A stretch of DNA of 7,175 nucleotides. Source: Planctomycetota bacterium (GTDB taxonomy: Bacteria > Planctomycetota > Phycisphaerae > UBA1845 > PWPN01). Positions 1 through 6,654 of this stretch are shown piece by piece. The stretch spans positions 3,723,787-3,730,961 of the forward strand of contig CP070790.1 of NCBI GenBank assembly GCA_020346805.1, read 5' to 3'. The translations under genes and the position numbers were made by a program. Under the pieces are notes generated by a model. The model had not been told where the DNA came from. It ran no database searches and worked only from the letters and a program-made list of their open reading frames with translations. Within the stretch, counting starts at the first letter, position 1; the number at the start of each line of letters is the position of its first letter.

Positions 1-25
1 AAGGGGGGATTAAGGGGGGTAATCC
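1..25. repeat. Short G-rich direct and inverted repeat at the left edge
   Basis: The first 19 bases hold two copies of AAGGGGGG (1-8 and 12-19), spaced 11 bases apart. GGATTA at 7-12 is also the reverse complement of TAATCC at 20-25, so the stretch could fold into a 6-bp stem with a G-rich loop. Because it sits exactly at the window edge, the repeat may continue to the left. It may be a dispersed intergenic repeat of the host genome, but one partial copy cannot show that. Confidence 0.45.
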
Positions 26-140
26 TACTGCTCGACTGATCTACTACTCTACTTTTTCACCCCGCAAGGAGCGCCGTGGGGGACGGAATTATGTCGCCAG
101 CCCTTGCCATGCAAATCACCTTTTTATTAGAAATGGATCT

Positions 141-1625
141 TCAATTCAATTCCCGTTTCAGGATTTTGCCGGTGGGGCCGCGGGGGAAGTCGGGGAGGAT
201 GCTGATTTCCCGCGGCACCTTGTAGCCGGCCAGATGCTCCCGGCAAAAGTTTCGCAGTTCGTTGTCGGTTATGTCGGCATCACCGTCCAAGGTTACAAAA
301 CCTATAACCACCTCGCCCCGGCTGGCATCCGGGCGACCGATAACTGCCGCCTCCGATACCGCCGAGTGTTGCTCCAGCACCGATTCGATCTCTCTTGGGT
401 AGACATTCTCGCCCCCCACGATAATCAAATCCTTGGCCCGGCCGGTGATGGTCAGATAGTTGTCGGTATCGAGCTTGCCGATATCTCCTGTGCGAAACCA
501 TCCCTCTCGGTCGATAACCGCTGCCGTCTCCTCGGGCCGGTTGTAATAGCCCTTCATCACTAACGGCCCGCGAACACAGATCTCGCCTTCCTGACCCATG
601 TCCAATGCATGCCCTGCCTCATCGCGTATCTGTACTTCAACACCAGGTATCGGCTTACCCACCGTCCCCAACCGGTGGGCCCAGGGCTGACTGCAGGAAA
701 TAACCGGCGAGGTCTCGGTCAGACCGTAACCCTGCATCAGTTCCAGACCCGTTCGCTCTTTGACCAGATCGTAGACGGTTATAGGCATCGGCTCCCCGCC
801 GCTGAGGGCCAGCTTGACGTTGGTTAATTTGTCGGCATCGATATTCTTCAGCCGGGCGATGGCGTTGTGCATGCTGGGGATGCCCATGAATACCGTGATC
901 TCACCCGAGGCCAGCGCCTTATATGTGGCCTGGGGCGAGAAGCGGGGGATGTAAGTAGCCGTAGCCCCCAAGACCGCCGGTACAAAGATCAGCATGGTTA
1001 ATCCAAAGACGTGGAAGCTTGGGAGCACACCCAACAGGTGGTTATCGGGCCCGATTTGTAGATGTTCGATGGCCCCCCGGCAGTTTGTCGTGAAATTACT
1101 GTGCGTCAGACAAACCCCCTTGGGTTTTCCGGTGCTCCCCGAGGTGTACACAATGGCGGCTACGTCATCCTGGGCCGGGGTGGGCGGTTCCGGCGTCCGC
1201 CTCAGTTTTTCCCAGAGATACCGCCGTTTTAGGCCCATTTGTTCCAGGTAGCAGGTACGGACGGGGATCTCAGACATGAGGTCTTTGAAATATTCGATAC
1301 TGATGACCAGATCCAACCCCGCATCGGCCGCCACATAGGTCAGTTCGCCAGGCTGGAGCAGGAAATTGAGAGGCACAATGGTCTTGCCGGCCCACAATAT
1401 CCCCAAAATCGTGCCCTGACAGGCCGCCGAGGCCGGCAGCATCAGACCCACCCGCTCACACTGCGTCGCTTTAAGCACTTCTCGCCGAATCACCTGGGCG
1501 AAAGTGGCCAATTGTGAAAAGGTCATTTCCCGCGTCGGATCGCGAACCGCAAGCTTTTGAGGGTATTTACGGATCGATTCGAGGTATGCTTCAACCAACA
1601 CCTTTGAAATCTCCAGACTCGACAT
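141..1625 (-). CDS. AMP-forming acyl-CoA synthetase (fatty acid-CoA ligase family)
   Basis: A 494-residue member of the class I adenylate-forming (ANL) superfamily, expected to activate a carboxylic acid with ATP to an acyl-AMP and then to an acyl-CoA in the cytoplasm. Visible motifs in order: P-loop YTSGSTGKPKG (160-170), LTHSNF (173-178), LPSFHVFG (201-208), SGGEP (275-279), GYGLTET (299-305), WFRTGD with the ribose-binding Asp at 381, hinge and C-terminal domain entry GRAKDLIIVGGENVYP (from 395), and PTGKILKREL near the C-terminus with the catalytic Lys at about 487. No core residue is missing. The length is shorter than FadD (about 560) and typical of medium/long-chain ligases without extra domains. 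The ATG at 1623-1625 is preceded by a GGGA-type ribosome site 5 bases away. The gene is transcribed away from the polysaccharide genes. The substrate cannot be read from sequence; fatty or aryl acids are both possible. Confidence 0.93.
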   Translation of the reverse strand: MSSLEISKVLVEAYLESIRKYPQKLAVRDPTREMTFSQLATFAQVIRREVLKATQCERVGLMLPASAACQGTILGILWAGKTIVPLNFLLQPGELTYVAADAGLDLVISIEYFKDLMSEIPVRTCYLEQMGLKRRYLWEKLRRTPEPPTPAQDDVAAIVYTSGSTGKPKGVCLTHSNFTTNCRGAIEHLQIGPDNHLLGVLPSFHVFGLTMLIFVPAVLGATATYIPRFSPQATYKALASGEITVFMGIPSMHNAIARLKNIDADKLTNVKLALSGGEPMPITVYDLVKERTGLELMQGYGLTETSPVISCSQPWAHRLGTVGKPIPGVEVQIRDEAGHALDMGQEGEICVRGPLVMKGYYNRPEETAAVIDREGWFRTGDIGKLDTDNYLTITGRAKDLIIVGGENVYPREIESVLEQHSAVSEAAVIGRPDASRGEVVIGFVTLDGDADITDNELRNFCREHLAGYKVPREISILPDFPRGPTGKILKRELN

Positions 1626-1691
1626 TTGTTCCCAAAATAGTCATGCTAACCGCCCAACAAACGGTCGTCCATCCCCAATTTGCGCAACAGT

Positions 1692-1700
1692 TGGTACAAT
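1692..1700 (+). promoter_or_regulatory. Candidate extended -10 promoter for the polysaccharide operon
   Basis: TGGTACAAT matches an extended -10 element (TGn followed by TACAAT, one mismatch to TATAAT) in the divergent intergenic region, about 100 bases before the likely start of the TPR-SPOR gene. I see no convincing -35 at the right distance, which extended -10 promoters can tolerate. The consensus is that of sigma-70 in well-studied bacteria and may not apply to this lineage. Confidence 0.25.
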
Positions 1701-1725
1701 ATTGCCGGATTATCGGAACTGGTGG

Positions 1726-1740
1726 ATGAAAATTTTTCAT
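1726..1740. promoter_or_regulatory. Perfect 15-base inverted repeat, possible operator
   Basis: ATGAAAATTTTTCAT is a perfect dyad (7-base arms around one central T) in the region between the acyl-CoA ligase start and the start of the polysaccharide genes. It lies just downstream of the extended -10 candidate, where a repressor could bind. An AT-rich palindrome of this size can also arise by chance, and it overlaps the longest possible N-terminal extension of the TPR-SPOR reading frame. Confidence 0.25.
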
Positions 1741-1800
1741 GGGAGATTGGTTGTGGCGAAAAGAAATAGTTGTCTTCGTAGCCGATGTCGAGTGGTGCAG

Positions 1801-2595
1801 ATGGGGATAGAAAGGTTGCACTATTATCGGGCTTATCTTTTGGCGTCCGCGTTATCAGTATCAATCGGCTGCACCAGCCTGGGACCGGCTGAACGTGAAG
1901 CCCTGATCCGAGCGTCCGATATGTATTCTCGCGGAAACATCGATGCCAGCCTCGAACAGCTAAATAGATTGATTCAAGACCATAATAATACAATTGAAAT
2001 TTCTGAAGCTTATTATGTACGTGGACTTTGCCGAACTAGAAGAGGACGGAGAAAAGAAGCGACCGAGGATTTTGAGCGAGCGATTCAAAAAAGTAAACGT
2101 GAAGATTTAACGGCCCATTGCAGGGCCTCGCTGGCAACCTTGGCCTATAGGAATGGTAAATGGGGCGAGGCGGCCGAGCTGTACGAAAAGGCCATTCCCT
2201 ATTTGCCGGATAAGCAGCCGAAAGATGTGATCCTCTATTGTGCCGGTAAATCCTTGCAGAGGATCGGAAAGTGGAAAAAAGCTGCTTATCAGTTTGGACG
2301 GATTCTTAGAAAATTCCGAAGCAGTCGGATCGCCTCCGACGCTCGGAGAATGGCGGGGTGGAGACATGAATACTTCTCCATTCAACTGGGTGCTTTTAAA
2401 AATGCAGACAACGCAACAGACGCAGTACGATCATATCGTTCAAAGAGGCTGGAAGCGATCCAGGAATACCTTACTCGCGATGGCGGCTCCCTCTGGGTGG
2501 TCAGGGCCGGCAGGTACAAAACCTACAAAGATGCCCTCGCCGCCTTGCCGAGGGCCCGTAAGATCCAGCCGAAAGCTATTATCATTCCGTACTAA
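1801..2595 (+). CDS. TPR-repeat lipoprotein with C-terminal SPOR domain
   Basis: A 264-residue protein from the ATG at 1801. Residues 1-24 look like a lipoprotein signal peptide: a basic start, the hydrophobic AYLLASALSVSIG, then Cys24. Residues about 36-172 hold roughly four TPR-like helical pairs (for example YVRGLCRTRRGRRKEATEDF and LAYRNGKWGEAAELYEKAI), suited to protein contacts. Residues 191-264 form a SPOR domain (YFSIQLGAFKNADNA through VVRAGRYKTYKDAL), a fold known to bind denuded peptidoglycan glycan strands. The likely role is an outer-membrane or periplasmic anchor or scaffold for the exporter encoded next; this is inferred from domains and position. The start is uncertain: a GTG at 1753 has a better ribosome site (GGGAG at 1741-1745) and would give a longer basic N-terminus, and the frame is open back to 1702. 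The signal position favours 1801. The lipobox (SIGC) has Ser instead of the usual Leu at -3. Confidence 0.85.
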   Translation: MGIERLHYYRAYLLASALSVSIGCTSLGPAEREALIRASDMYSRGNIDASLEQLNRLIQDHNNTIEISEAYYVRGLCRTRRGRRKEATEDFERAIQKSKREDLTAHCRASLATLAYRNGKWGEAAELYEKAIPYLPDKQPKDVILYCAGKSLQRIGKWKKAAYQFGRILRKFRSSRIASDARRMAGWRHEYFSIQLGAFKNADNATDAVRSYRSKRLEAIQEYLTRDGGSLWVVRAGRYKTYKDALAALPRARKIQPKAIIIPY

Positions 2596-4111
2596 AATTG
2601 CCAGGATCGGCGGTGTGGTGTCGGCCGCCATGTTGTGTTTGGCTTTAGGGGCCTGTGCCTCAACCGGGGCTCAGAACTGTCCCTTGCCCGAACCGCATGC
2701 CTTGGCTCAACCGTTCAATCGACCGCCGGATGCCGCTCCTGATGAGTCGGTCAAAGCGACTTTTGAGACCTATAATCCCGCGGCAAGTACTATTTTTCCC
2801 GATTATCGACTCAACGTCGGCGATACCATTGAGGTTATCTATCACGTAAGAACCGGGGTCTCCGCTGAATCATATCGCCTGAAAGTGCAGGATGTGATCA
2901 GCATTAATTTCCCCTTCCAGCCATCATTGAATCAAACAGTTACCGTTCTAAGTGACGGTACTATACGCTTGCTGTTGGTGGGGGAGATTCGAGTGGTGGA
3001 ACGCAAGCATCGCGGTATCAGTGAGTACCACTACCGAAAAGTTGCTGAAACCGGGAAGTGGCTGCGTTATAATCCCGCTTCCGATAAGTGGGAGTCATGT
3101 CCATTTAATCTGACCCAAACGGCGGATGGCGGTTGGGTGAGAACCGATCTGGACAATGGGGAAGAAATCAGGTTGGAAGATGATTTCCCGCTTGACGAAT
3201 CCGGTCGGGTAATTGAGTCTCTCATCATAGATTCCATCGGACCCACCGGTCGGGCCGAACGCTACGAATACGATCAGGTTCGGCTCCGATGGAAAACCCG
3301 ACCCAGCTACGTCGAACAAGTGGGTTTAAGCGCCACCGAGCTGAAGGATACGCTGCAACGGGAGTACGATAAGCATTTGCGCGATCCGGAGCTGACTGTT
3401 ACCATCAAGCAGGCCAATATTAAGATCGACGAACTGAAAAAAGCCATTACCACCGCCCCGCGTGGACAATCGCGTTTGATGCCGGTTAAACCCGATGGCA
3501 CCATCGACCTGCCCTTTGTCGGGGAGGTGGTGGGGTATGGCAAGACCATTCAACAAATAAAAGTTGATATTGAGGCCGCCTATTCTCAGGTGGACTTGCC
3601 CGAGATCAGCGTCACTGTGCAGATGAATCAGTGGGCCCCGCAGAAGGTGTTCGTACTGGGTGAAGTAAACACCCCAGGTTTGTATACGGTACCTACTTCA
3701 ATGACTCTATTACAGGGTATTGCTTCTGCAGGTGGGACTAACGCTCGGGCGGCAGAGGATATTGTTATGGTGGTTCGCAGGAAAGGATTACCTGTCCCTG
3801 AAGCCACCATTGTCAATCTGAGAGCCCTGATGGGCAGGACGGAAGAGGCCAAAGCAGGCGATATGCCTGACTTCTCCAGCTTGCGACATGATTTCTATTT
3901 GGCCGATGGGGATATCGTTTACGTACCCAGTACCGTCTTGGCCGTTGCTGGTGATTGGGTCGATCTGGTCTTTACCCGGATCATCAGAGGTATATTGCCC
4001 TACGGTTTCTACACCGGTTTGAACTTCGGGTATCAACTGCACAATGAACCTAATGTCACTAAGCAACACAGAGGTCGGTTGCCCAATGTTAATGTCCAAG
4101 TAGGACCGTAA
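2531..4111 (+). CDS. Wza-like polysaccharide export lipoprotein (Poly_export + SLBB)
   Basis: An outer-membrane polysaccharide exporter of the Wza/BexD type, 526 residues from the ATG at 2531. A lipoprotein signal peptide follows a long basic N-region: VVSAAMLCLALGAC, with Cys42 as the lipidated residue. The export domain begins at about 91 (DYRLNVGDTIEV), with a similar segment at 114 (SYRLKVQD) and a strand at 140 (LSDGTIRLLLVGEI). It is interrupted by an insert at about 157-262, then resumes with GLSATELKDTL and PELTVTIKQ. A second export-type half-domain follows from 320 (KPDGTIDLPFVGEV to ISVTVQM), then an SLBB domain at about 372-440 (KVFVLGEVNTPGLY, LLQGIASAGG) and DGDIVYVP at 459. The segment at 469-494 is hydrophobic, where Wza has its membrane-spanning helix. 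The gene overlaps the upstream gene by 65 bases if 2531 is the start. GTG at 2615, with AGGA upstream, would avoid overlap but leaves no basic N-region. Family certain; start uncertain. Confidence 0.92.
   Translation: MPSPPCRGPVRSSRKLLSFRTKIARIGGVVSAAMLCLALGACASTGAQNCPLPEPHALAQPFNRPPDAAPDESVKATFETYNPAASTIFPDYRLNVGDTIEVIYHVRTGVSAESYRLKVQDVISINFPFQPSLNQTVTVLSDGTIRLLLVGEIRVVERKHRGISEYHYRKVAETGKWLRYNPASDKWESCPFNLTQTADGGWVRTDLDNGEEIRLEDDFPLDESGRVIESLIIDSIGPTGRAERYEYDQVRLRWKTRPSYVEQVGLSATELKDTLQREYDKHLRDPELTVTIKQANIKIDELKKAITTAPRGQSRLMPVKPDGTIDLPFVGEVVGYGKTIQQIKVDIEAAYSQVDLPEISVTVQMNQWAPQKVFVLGEVNTPGLYTVPTSMTLLQGIASAGGTNARAAEDIVMVVRRKGLPVPEATIVNLRALMGRTEEAKAGDMPDFSSLRHDFYLADGDIVYVPSTVLAVAGDWVDLVFTRIIRGILPYGFYTGLNFGYQLHNEPNVTKQHRGRLPNVNVQVGP
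2993..3319 (+). other. Insert of about 105 residues within the export domain of the Wza-like protein
   Basis: Between the export-domain strand LLLVGEI and the helix GLSATELKDTL, where Wza-type proteins normally have a short turn, the protein carries about 105 extra residues (roughly 157-262). The insert is rich in charged and aromatic residues and has segments such as YHYRKVAETGKWLRYNP and YEYDQVRLRWKTRP, suggesting beta-strand hairpins. The reading frame and base composition continue without a break, so it is a true part of the gene. I recognise no known domain in it. Confidence 0.6.
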
Positions 4112-4183
4112 TTGGATTTGGAAAGGCTGAGGGTCCTATTTAAAAGCAGGGATTGCTGAAAGTATTTATAAGTTCTCAGCTGC

Positions 4184-4189
4184 AAAGGA
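4184..4189 (+). promoter_or_regulatory. Ribosome binding site of the Wzz-like gene
   Basis: AAAGGA lies 12 bases before the ATG at 4202 and directly abuts an in-frame TTG at 4190. The TTG is too close to use this site, so the ATG is preferred, although the spacing is somewhat long. GAG at 4192-4194, 7 bases from the ATG, may contribute. Confidence 0.45.
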
Positions 4190-4201
4190 TTGAGTGATAC
4201 T

Positions 4202-5872
4202 ATGGTAGAACCGATTGGACCTAGATCGTTAAGAGAGCTAACCCGGATCATTTTTTCAAGGCTGGTGGTGGTCATTGTTATCATCGCCTTGATCACCGTG
4301 GGAACTCTGATCGTCTGTCTGAAGGCCCCGAACTATTACAGTTCGTCGGTTACTTTTCTGGTTAAGGAGCCCAGGCCTCAGAATCCGACGGTCCAGACTG
4401 TTCCCACCTATCGATCGCTTGAGGTCTTTATCAAGACCCAGCACGAAATAATTACATCCCAGACCGTTCTGGCCAGAACGTGGACTATATTGACCGATCC
4501 TAAATCATCGGCGGCGGTTAAATGGCAGTCGGCCAGACAGGCCTGGCAGGAGGACAGCTCGGAAGAAAATTGGCAATTATTCTTACAAGCCTTGAAAGAG
4601 TTGGATCAGGAAGCGGAACGAAGGAAAACCGATCCGCAGATCGGCGAGCGATTCCGGAGTGAGATTCGGCAGTTTGCCAAAGCTATCGAGGTGGAAATCC
4701 CCGGAGGGGCCGAGGTTACCCTTTCTGAGATCTTTACCGTGAGTGTTGTTCAGCCTGGACCGCCCTTGAGGGCTCAGAATGCCGCCGACTGCTTGGCCAA
4801 AAACTACGTAGATCGTTATCGTGAGGTACAGGCCACCTCAAGTCGCAACGCCGTCCAGTTCATGCGCGGACGACTGGCTTCCCTGAAACAACAGCGGCTG
4901 CTTAAAGCCGAGGCGGCATTACGAAACTTTGTTGAAAAGGAGCTGGATTCGCCTTCCGATGTCGGTATCCTCGAACAATTAACCAGGGCAGGTACTGAAG
5001 CCGGTCGGCAGATCACCGTTCGGCGATTCAATGAGGAAATTATTTTAATTGACGGCGGTTTGGCGGAGGCTAGTCAACAAAAACGGCAATTGCTCGAACA
5101 GTTGCCCAAGGGACTTTGGGAACCCGGTACTAGACTTGATCAAAAAGGTGAATTGACTGTACCTGATATTGGTCGATTGGCTGAGAATAAACTGCCAGAT
5201 AATGACCCGATTCTTACCGATATCGTGACTATTATTCCGGAAACCACCCTCAAGAATAACGTGATCATCAGTCAGCTGAAGGCCAAGGAAGTCAGCCTGC
5301 TTATTGAACTGAACCGGCTTAAGGTCGAGTATAACGACGAGTATCGCGGCGTGCGGGACAAATTGACTGAGATCTCACGAACCCGTCGCCAAATCCTCAG
5401 GGAGTTGATCGGTGAGGCATCCTCCTTGGACATCAAGATCGCAACCCTGGCCGCCCGCAAAGATGAATTCAGCCGCAAGCTTGAACAGGAATTAAAACGT
5501 CTGGACAGAATTACCACCCAACTCGTTCGTTACCAGGAACTTCAGAACGAGGTGGCTTTGGCCAGGGAGGAATATCGGAAAGTATCCAGTGAGTTGGCCT
5601 CGGCCCTGACCTTCCAGGAGCAGGAAGCCGACGCCATTACTATCAATATTGTTGATGACGCAAAGCTGCCCGATGTTAAAAGGCCGGTTTATCCCAGGAC
5701 GGTATTGTATACTTTGATTGCTGCTGTCGTCGGATTATTATTGGCGATGGCCTATGCCTTCCTGGCCGACCATTTCGACCACACCTTGGGGTCTATTGAA
5801 GAAACCGAACGCTATCTCGGTGTTCCGGTGATCGGGTCGATTGAAAAGGGCGGCAAGGGATTATTGACGTGA
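4202..5872 (+). CDS. Wzz/GNVR-type chain-length determinant (polysaccharide co-polymerase)
   Basis: An inner-membrane polysaccharide co-polymerase, 556 residues from the ATG at 4202. It has a transmembrane helix at about 20-40 (RLVVVIVIIALITVG), then a Wzz-type periplasmic start (YYSSSVTFLVKEP) and a long periplasmic part with coiled-coil segments (around 205-240 and 360-465). The GNVR-like region reads YQELQNEVALAREEYRKVSS. A proline-containing junction (VDDAKLPDVKRPVYPRT) leads into the second transmembrane helix at about 501-521. The cytoplasmic tail ends ETERYLGVPVIGSIEK, the segment that in many co-polymerases leads directly into a tyrosine-kinase domain. Here the chain stops, and the kinase-like part is the next gene, 7 bases downstream, so this is a split arrangement as in CpsC/CpsD. 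At 556 residues it is much longer than Wzz (about 325), partly from a helical, charged stretch at about 90-160. It likely controls chain length and bridges the polymerase to the exporter. A TTG at 4190 is an alternative start. Confidence 0.9.
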   Translation: MVEPIGPRSLRELTRIIFSRLVVVIVIIALITVGTLIVCLKAPNYYSSSVTFLVKEPRPQNPTVQTVPTYRSLEVFIKTQHEIITSQTVLARTWTILTDPKSSAAVKWQSARQAWQEDSSEENWQLFLQALKELDQEAERRKTDPQIGERFRSEIRQFAKAIEVEIPGGAEVTLSEIFTVSVVQPGPPLRAQNAADCLAKNYVDRYREVQATSSRNAVQFMRGRLASLKQQRLLKAEAALRNFVEKELDSPSDVGILEQLTRAGTEAGRQITVRRFNEEIILIDGGLAEASQQKRQLLEQLPKGLWEPGTRLDQKGELTVPDIGRLAENKLPDNDPILTDIVTIIPETTLKNNVIISQLKAKEVSLLIELNRLKVEYNDEYRGVRDKLTEISRTRRQILRELIGEASSLDIKIATLAARKDEFSRKLEQELKRLDRITTQLVRYQELQNEVALAREEYRKVSSELASALTFQEQEADAITINIVDDAKLPDVKRPVYPRTVLYTLIAAVVGLLLAMAYAFLADHFDHTLGSIEETERYLGVPVIGSIEKGGKGLLT

Positions 5873-5874
5873 GG
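5871..5874 (+). promoter_or_regulatory. Ribosome binding site of the kinase-like gene, overlapping the upstream stop codon
   Basis: GAGG overlaps the TGA stop (5870-5872) of the Wzz-like gene and sits 5 bases before the ATG at 5880. This decides the start: an in-frame GTG at 5874 lies inside the site itself and is unlikely to be used. The arrangement suggests translational coupling of the two partners. Confidence 0.6.
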
Positions 5875-5879
5875 TGTAT

Positions 5880-6608
5880 ATGATCGGCGAAAAAGGTCAT
5901 GACCTTACTCCGGATGCTGCCGGTGACAGTCTCGAAACTGCGGCCGCTATAGCGGTCCCAACGGCTTCTGATGTCAGCAGCGAAGCCCATGATGCGATTG
6001 AGCAGTTATGGGGCAGCGTTTTCTTTTCTACCGAACGAAAAGCTCCAAAATCGATTGTGGTTACCGCTTCCGAGTCGGGAGAAGGGGCAACATACATAGC
6101 GACGGCTTTGGCCCTGACCGGTAGTTCCACCGAATACGGGATGCGCATCGCTCTGGTTGATTTTAATATACGCAATCCCCAAGTCGCCCAGATAGTCGGT
6201 GTCCGGCCTTCTCCTGGTGTTGTGGATGTGATTACCGGGGATGTCCCCCTGAAAGACGCCATCGTGCCGTCTGAAAAGCCTCGTTTGGATATTCTTCCTG
6301 CCGGTGGTTTAGGTGATTTATCCATGTCTTTATTGCAGGGGAAAAACATTGAGGACATCATCCGGAAACTCGCCGAGAATTACGACCACGTGATTATAGA
6401 TGCGCCTCCTGTCAACCGTTATGCAACGGTTCAGGCTATCGCGGGTTTCACCGACGGGGTGATCCTGGTCGTAAAGGCTGGCGTCACCAGACGGGAGTCG
6501 GTTGCCGAGGCGAAAAAAAGGATCGAGTTGGCACAGGGCAAGGTTATCGGTGTGGTTCTCAATCAGCGGGTATTTACCATCCCCGGATTTTTGTACCGAA
6601 GGTTGTAA
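5880..6608 (+). CDS. CpsD/BY-kinase-like P-loop protein with degenerate nucleotide-binding motifs
   Basis: A 242-residue cytoplasmic protein of the MinD/CpsD (bacterial tyrosine kinase-like) family, the expected partner of the Wzz-like protein. The fold is clear: EAHDAIEQLWGSVFF (35-49), the P-loop position ASESGEGATYIATALA (63-78), Walker A' RIALVDFNIRNP (89-100), GVVDVITGDVPLKDAI (113-128), LDILPAGG (136-143), Walker B HVIIDAPPV (170-178), and GVILVVKAG (193-201). Several catalytic features are missing. The P-loop lysine is Ala70 (GEGAT where GEGK[ST] is expected), and Walker A' reads DxN instead of DxD. The N-terminal EX2RX2R motif has acidic residues at both Arg positions (E-x-x-D-x-x-E). 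The C-terminus (FLYRRL) has no tyrosine cluster. It is therefore probably not an active autokinase and may act as a structural or regulatory partner. The start at 5880 is set by the GAGG site 5 bases upstream. Confidence 0.87.
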   Translation: MIGEKGHDLTPDAAGDSLETAAAIAVPTASDVSSEAHDAIEQLWGSVFFSTERKAPKSIVVTASESGEGATYIATALALTGSSTEYGMRIALVDFNIRNPQVAQIVGVRPSPGVVDVITGDVPLKDAIVPSEKPRLDILPAGGLGDLSMSLLQGKNIEDIIRKLAENYDHVIIDAPPVNRYATVQAIAGFTDGVILVVKAGVTRRESVAEAKKRIELAQGKVIGVVLNQRVFTIPGFLYRRL

Positions 6609-6640
6609 AAGCGCCATGCCAACGCCTGATCATTAAGAAT

Positions 6641-6654
6641 GGCCGAAATCGGCC
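6641..6654. other. Small perfect inverted repeat between the kinase-like and membrane-protein genes
   Basis: GGCCGA-AA-TCGGCC forms a GC-rich hairpin, realistically a 5-bp stem with a 4-base loop, in the 107-base gap before the membrane-protein gene. No T-tract follows, so it does not look like a complete intrinsic terminator. It might be an RNA-stability or attenuation element, or have no function. Confidence 0.35.

Noticed and set aside
64..107. GCAAGG (64-69) and CCTTGC (102-107) as a terminator stem for the ligase gene
   Set aside because: The stem is only 6 bp, the loop is over 30 bases, and no T-run follows on the minus strand.
234..1517. Several plus-strand open frames (234-563, 609-827, 994-1251, 1239-1517)
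   Set aside because: All are antisense to the well-supported acyl-CoA ligase, have no recognisable motifs, and are low-complexity shadows of its codon use.
1702..1800. N-terminal extension of the TPR-SPOR gene to ATG 1702 or 1726
   Set aside because: It would put over 30 residues, including several Cys and Arg, before the signal peptide, and it overlaps the probable promoter. GTG 1753 remains a possible start.
2240..2530. N-terminal extension of the exporter reading frame back to the ATG at 2240
   Set aside because: It lies wholly within the TPR-SPOR gene in another frame, has no domain character, and would bury the lipoprotein signal about 130 residues inside the protein.
5944..5955. Perfect 12-base palindrome CCGCTATAGCGG
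   Set aside because: It lies within the coding sequence of the kinase-like gene in an Ala-rich stretch and has no flanking site structure, so chance is the simplest explanation.
5897..6361. A 154-residue minus-strand open frame
   Set aside because: It is antisense to the kinase-like gene, whose motifs are clear, and the translated product resembles no family.
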